Assembly: GCA_024803745.1 (NCBI GenBank)
Contig: JANJXV010001710.1
Span: forward strand, 1 to 64,000
DNA length: 64,000 nt
Reading direction: 5' to 3'
Source of the DNA: Megascapheus bottae
Lineage: Eukaryota > Chordata > Mammalia > Rodentia > Geomyidae
Translations under genes and position numbers: made by a program
Notes under the pieces: model-generated
Databases searched by the model: none
What the model saw: the letters and a program-made list of their open reading frames with translations, nothing else
Told to the model about the DNA's origin: nothing
Part shown: piece by piece, positions 58,901 through 64,000 of the stretch
Layout of the letters: every line of letters starts with the position of its first letter
Numbering within the stretch: the stretch's first letter is position 1

Positions 58901-61900
58901 CACCTCCATTCTGTGACTTCACACACATTAACATTGTTTGACTTCACACACCTCTATTTTTGGACTTCACACACCTCCATTCCATGACTTCACACACCTT
59001 CATTCTACTTCAGAAACATCCGTTCTATGACTTCACACACCTCCATTCTATGATTTCACAAACCTCCATTCTGTGACTTCACACACCTCCATTGTGAGTT
59101 CACAAACCTCAATTCTGTGACTTCACACACCTCAATTCTGGCTTCACACACCTCCATTCTATGATTTCACACACTTCCATTCTATGACTTCACTCACCTC
59201 CATTCTTTGACTTCACACACCTCCATTGTGAGTTCACACACCCCCATTCAGTGACTTCACCCACCTCCATTCTTTGACTTCACACACCTCCATTCTGTGA
59301 CTTCACGCACCTCCATTCTATGAATTCACACACCTCCATTATGAATTCACACACCTCCATTCTATGACTTCAAACAACTCCATTCTGACTTCACACACCT
59401 CCATTCTGTGACTTCACACACCTCCATTCCATGACTTCACACACCTCCATTCGATGCCTTCACACACCTATATTCTTTGACTTCACACACCTCCATTCTT
59501 TGACTTCACACACCTCCATTTTGAGTTCACACACATACATTCTGTGACTTCACATACCTGCATTTGTGACGGTACACACCACCATTTTGACTTCACACAC
59601 CTCCATTCTGTGACTTCACACACCTCCATTCTGTGACTTCACACACCTCCATTTTCACTTCACACACTTCCATTCTGTGACTTCACACACCTCCATTCTC
59701 TGACTTCGCACACCTCCATTGTTTGACTTCACACACCTCCATTCTTTGACTTCACACACCGCCATTCCATGACTTCACACACATCTACTCTATCAGTTCA
59801 CACACATCCATTCTATGAGTTCACACACCACCATTTTGACTTCACACACCTCCATTTTATGACTTCACACACCTACATTCTTACTTCAGGAACATCCATT
59901 GTATGAATTCACCCACCTCCATTCTATGACTTCACAAACCTCATTCTATGACTTCACACACCTCCATTCTATGACTTCACACACCTCCATTCTATGACTT
60001 CACACACCTCCATTCTGTGACTTCACACACCTCCAGTCTATGAGTTCACACACCTGCATCATGACTTCACACACCTCCATTCTATGACTTCACACACCTC
60101 CATTCTGACTTCACACCCCTCCATTCTGACTTCACAAACATCAATTCTGTGACTTCACACACCTCCAGTCTATGAGTTCACACACCTGCATCATGACTTC
60201 ACACACCTCCATTCTATGACTTCACACACCTCCATTCTGACTTCACACACCTCCATTCTGACTTCACAAACATCAATTCTGTGACTTCACAAACATCCAT
60301 TCTACGACTTCACACACCTCCATTCTGTGACTTCACAAACCTCCATTCTGAGTTCACACACCTCCATTCTGACTTCACAAAACATCAATTCTGTGACTTC
60401 ACACAACTCCATTCTATGACTTCACACACCTCCATTCTATGACTTCACACACCTCCATTCTATGACTTCACACACTTCCATTATTTGACTTCACACACCT
60501 CCATTCTTTGACTTCACACATCTCCATTGTGAGTTCACACACCTTCATTCTATGACTTCACACACCTCCATTCTGACTTCACACAGCTCCATTCTATGAC
60601 TTCACACACCTCCATTCTGTGCCTTCACACATCTCCATTCTAGGACTTAACACACCTTCATTCTTACTTCACAAACATCCATTCTATGACTTCACACACC
60701 TCCATTCTATGACTTCACACACCTCCATTCTATGACTTCACACACCTCCATTCTGTGACTTCACACATCTCAATTCTGTGACTTCTCACACCTACATTAT
60801 GACCTCACACACCTCCATTCTATGACTACACAACTCCATTCTATGACTTCACACACCTCAATTCTGTGACTTCACACACCTCCATTCTGAGTTCACACAT
60901 ATCCATTCTGTGACTTCACACACCTCCAATCTGACTTCACACAGCTCCATTCTATGACTTCACACACCTCCATTCTGTGACTTCACACACCTCCATTCTA
61001 TGACTTCACACACCTCCATTATGACTTCACACACCTCCATTCTATGAGTTCACACACCTCCATTCTGACTTCACACACCACAATTCTGTGACTTCACACA
61101 CCTCCATTATGAATTCACACACCTCCATTCTATGACTTCACACAACTCCATTCTGACTTCACACACCTCCATTCTGTGACTTCACACACCTCCATTCCAT
61201 GACTTCACACACCTCCATTCGATGCCTTCACACACCTTTATTCTTTGACTTCACACACCTCCATTCTGTGAGTTCACACACCTCCATTGTGATTCTACAC
61301 ACCACCTTTTTGACTTCACAAACCTCCATTCTGTGATTTCCCACACCTCCATTCTTTGACTTCACACACCTCCATTCTGTGACTTCACACACCCTCCATT
61401 CTGTGACTTCACACACCTACATCTATGACTTCATACACCTCCATTCTGTGACTTCACACACCTCCATTCTGTGACTTCACACATACCTCCATCTTGACTT
61501 CACACACTTCCATTCTTTGACTTCACACACCTCCATTCTCTGACTTCACACACCACCATTGTTTGACTTCACACACCTCCATTTTTGGACTTCACGCACC
61601 TCCATTCTATGACTTCACACTCTCCATTTTATGAGTTCACACACCTCCATTTGTGACTCTACACACCACCTTTTTGACTTCACACACCTCCATTCTGTGA
61701 ATTCACACACCTCCATTCTGTGACTTCACAAACCTTTATTGTTTGACTTCACACCCCTCCATTCTTTGACTTCACACACCTCCATTCCATGACTTCACAC
61801 ACCTCCATTCTATGAGTTCACACACCTCCATTTTGACTTCACACACCTCCATTCTATGAGTTCACACACCTCCATTCTATGAATTTACACACCTCCATTT

Positions 61901-62536
61901 TGACTTCACACACCTCCATTCTATGACTTCACGCAACTTCATTCTTACTTCAGAAACATCCATTCTATGACTTCACGTACTTCCATTCTATGACTTCACA
62001 AATCTCCGTTCTGTTCCTTCACACACCTCCATTCTGAGTTCACACACCTCCATTCTCTGACTTCACACACCTCCATTCTGTGACTTCACACACCTCAATT
62101 TTGACTTCACACACTTCCATTCTTTGACTTCACACACCTCCATTCTGTGACTTCACACACCAACATTGTTTGACTTCACACACCTCCCTTTTTTGGACTT
62201 CACACACCTCCATTCCATGACTTCACGCATCTCCATTTTATGAGTTCGCACACCTCCATTTGACTTCACACACCTACATTCTATGACTTCACACACCTCC
62301 CATTCTATGACTTTACAAACCTCCATTCTGTGACTTCACACACCTCCCTTCTGAGTTCACACACCTCAATTCTGTGACTTCACACACCTCAATTCTGGCT
62401 TCACACACCTCTATTCTATGACTTCACACAATTGCTTTCTATGACTTCACACACCTCCATTCTTTGACTTCACACACCTCCATTGTGATTTCACACACCT
62501 CCATTCTATGACTTCACACACCGCCATTATGACTTC
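55950..62536. repeat. Higher-order unit 8 (6,587 bp, full form, indel-rich)
   Basis: K 55950, TTACTACAG 57337, B 58366, E 58926, A 59784, D 60650, F 62011. It has the full plan, with D and the 134-bp segment. A to F is 2,226 bp, explained by a 132-bp duplication near 60,030-60,294 that replaced about 88 bp. From about 58,860 onwards it carries small insertions and deletions not present in any sister unit (see findings). Confidence 0.75.
60031..60294. repeat. 132-bp local tandem duplication
   Basis: CTCCAGTCTATGAG followed by CTGCATCATGAC occurs at 60031 and again at 60163, a 132-bp period. In units 4 and 7 this pair occurs once and is followed by CTTTGAC and GTGAGTTC monomers, which are missing here. 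The second copy therefore takes the place of about 88 bp rather than being purely added. Confidence 0.75.
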
Positions 62537-64000
62537 ACATAGCTTCATTCTATGACTTCACACACCTCCCATTCTGTGCCTTCACACAACTCCATTCTAT
62601 GAGTTAACACACCTTCATTCTTACTTCACAAACATCCATTCTATGATCACACACCTCCATTCTATGACTTCACACACCTCCATTCTATAACTTCACAACA
62701 CCTCCATTCTGTGACTTCACACACCTCCATTCTGAGACTTCACACACCTCCATTATGACTTCACACACCTCCATTCTATGACTTCACACACCTCCATTAT
62801 ATGAATTCACACCTCCATTCTGTGATTTCAGACACCTCCATTCTGAGTTCACACACCTTCATTCTATGACTTCACACACCTCCAATCTGACTTCACACAG
62901 CTCCATTCTATCACTTCACACACCTCCATTCTGTGACTTCACACACCTCCATTCTATGACTTCACACACCTCCATTATGACTTCACACACCTCCATTCTA
63001 TGAGTTCACACACCTCCATTCTGACTTCACAAACCTCCATTCTATGACTTCACACACCTCCATTCTGACTTCACACACCTCCATTCTATGACTTCACACA
63101 ACTCCATTCTGACTTCACACACCTCCATTCTGTGACTTCACACACCTCCATTCCATGACTTCACACACCTCCATTCGATGCCTTCACACACCTTTATTCT
63201 TTGACTTCACACACCTCCATTCTATGAGTTCACACACCTCCATTTGTGAGTCTACACACCACCTTTTTGACTTCACAAACCTCCATTCTGTGATTTCCCA
63301 CACCTCCATTCTTTGACTTCACACACCTCCAATCTGTGACTTCACACACCTCCATTCCGTGACTTCACACACCTACATTCTATGACTTCATACACCTCCA
63401 TTCTGTGACTTCTCACACCTCCATTCTGTGACTTCACACACCTCCATCTTGACTTCACACACTTCCATTCTTTGACTTCACACACCTCCATTCTCTGACT
63501 TCACACACCACCATTGTTTGACTTCACACACCTCCATTTTTGGACTTCACGCACCTCCATTCTATTACTTCACACATCTCCATTTTATGAGTTCACACAC
63601 CTCCATTTTGACTTCACACACCTCCATTCTTTGACTTCACACACTTCCATTCTATGAGTTCACACACCTCCATTTGTGACTCTACACACCACCTTTTTGA
63701 CTTCACACACCTCCATTCTGTGATTTCACACACCTCCTTTCTGTGACTTCATACACCTTTATTGTTTGACTTCACACACCTCCATTCTTTGAATTCACAC
63801 ACCTCCATTCCATGACTTCACACACCTCCATTCTATGAGTTCACACACCTCCATTCTATGAATTCACACACCTCCATTTTGACTTCACACACCTCCATTC
63901 TATGACTTCACGCACCTTCATTCTTACTACAGAAACATCCATTCTATGACTTCACGTACTTCCATTCTATGACTTCACAAATCTCCGTTCTGTGACTTCA
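62537..64000. repeat. Higher-order unit 9, partial
   Basis: Starts at K, here with the variant AGCTTC in place of AGCTCC, and runs to the window end through TTACTACAG at 63926, which is 6,589 bp after the copy in unit 8. The array clearly continues beyond the window. Early indels at about 62,568 and 62,694 belong to the same cluster as in unit 8; beyond about 62.7 kb the sequence is again clean. Confidence 0.75.

Larger units (their letters stand above)
1..64000. repeat. 23-bp satellite array filling the window
   Basis: Every line of the window is made of one monomer, + strand CCTCCATTC then TRTGACTTCACACA (23 bp), repeated head to tail with no inversion seen. The word before TGAC varies (CTG, CTA, CTT, CCA), and 21-bp forms such as CCATTCTGACTTC, CCATTTTGACTTC and CCATTATGACTTC are frequent. 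Further variants have GAGTTC, GATTTC or GAATTC in place of GACTTC. The consensus holds 9 C, 7 T, 5 A and 2 G, so it is about 48% GC but strongly strand-biased. It contains no CpG. Since 23 is not a multiple of 3, the reading frame rotates and TGA recurs within every three monomers, so the array cannot code for a long protein. No unique sequence interrupts it. Family name and host are unknown to me. Confidence 0.98.

Noticed and set aside
61228..61416. 62-codon open frame on the - strand
   Set aside because: It lies in the indel-rich stretch; a lost T near 61,288 and an extra C near 61,392 alter the frame relative to sister copies. It is likely an artefact as well as non-coding.
1..64000. CRISPR array
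   Set aside because: Repeats are contiguous with no unique spacers, monomers vary freely, and no cas genes are present.
1..64000. Telomeric or interstitial telomere repeat
   Set aside because: The monomer is 23 bp and contains no TTAGGG-, TTTAGGG- or TTAGG-type tandem.
1..64000. Centromeric satellite with CENP-B boxes
   Set aside because: I saw no match to the CENP-B box core (TTCG followed by CGGGA). A centromeric role cannot be excluded but nothing in the sequence supports it.
1..64000. CA dinucleotide microsatellite
   Set aside because: The CACACA runs are only three to four units long and are a fixed part of each monomer.

Overview
The whole 64 kb is one tandemly repeated satellite (minisatellite-class) array. 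From the first base to the last I see the same monomer, about 23 bp long. On the + strand it reads CCTCCATTC followed by TRTGACTTCACACA. Common variants are shorter 21-bp forms that lack two bases before GACTTCACACA. I estimate roughly 2,800 monomers (64,000 bp divided by about 22.7 bp; not counted). I found no gene, RNA gene, transposon, unique spacer or other non-satellite insertion. The only open reading frames are 60-74 codons and consist entirely of repeat; they are read-through of variant monomers. A long, exclusively satellite tract with kilobase-scale higher-order repeats points to a eukaryotic heterochromatic or subtelomeric region, probably of an animal. The sequence does not identify the species.

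Above the monomer there is clear higher-order structure. I used rare words as landmarks; the most useful, called K, is ACATAGCTCC (or AGCTTC in one copy). K occurs at 1, 11075, 22447, 27987, 35278, 44471, 49471, 55950 and 62537. Other landmarks follow in fixed order: B (CTTATTCAGAAAC), E (CATTAACATTG), A (CTACTCTATCAG), D (CTAGGACTTA), F (CTGTTCCTTC) and C (CCCTTTTTTGG). The spacing of these words defines the higher-order units and shows where copies gained or lost blocks.

Left part (1 to about 28 kb): three unequal units of 11,074, 11,372 and 5,540 bp. Unit 1 holds a nested duplication: a 3,196-bp block present twice, each copy itself containing a 1.2-kb block twice. Unit 2 holds a 3,220-bp tandem duplication followed by a 1.2-kb duplication. 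Unit 3 is largely unit 2 without those expansions.

Right part (about 28 to 64 kb): more uniform units on a 6.4-6.6-kb ground plan. Three consecutive units share a 1,411-bp deletion and a 134-bp deletion, giving a 5,000-bp subfamily; one of these also lost 807 bp including K and is 4,193 bp long. The flanking units (from 49.5 kb on) are full length. The stretch from about 58.9 to 62.7 kb carries many small indels absent from all sister copies, which looks like assembly or read error.

There are no genes to work together here. The biology visible is the turnover of a satellite by unequal exchange and conversion-like replacement at several scales. A secondary curiosity is that the monomer contains a near-palindrome, TGTGACTTCACA, one base away from a perfect CRE-containing palindrome, and two monomers actually have the perfect form.
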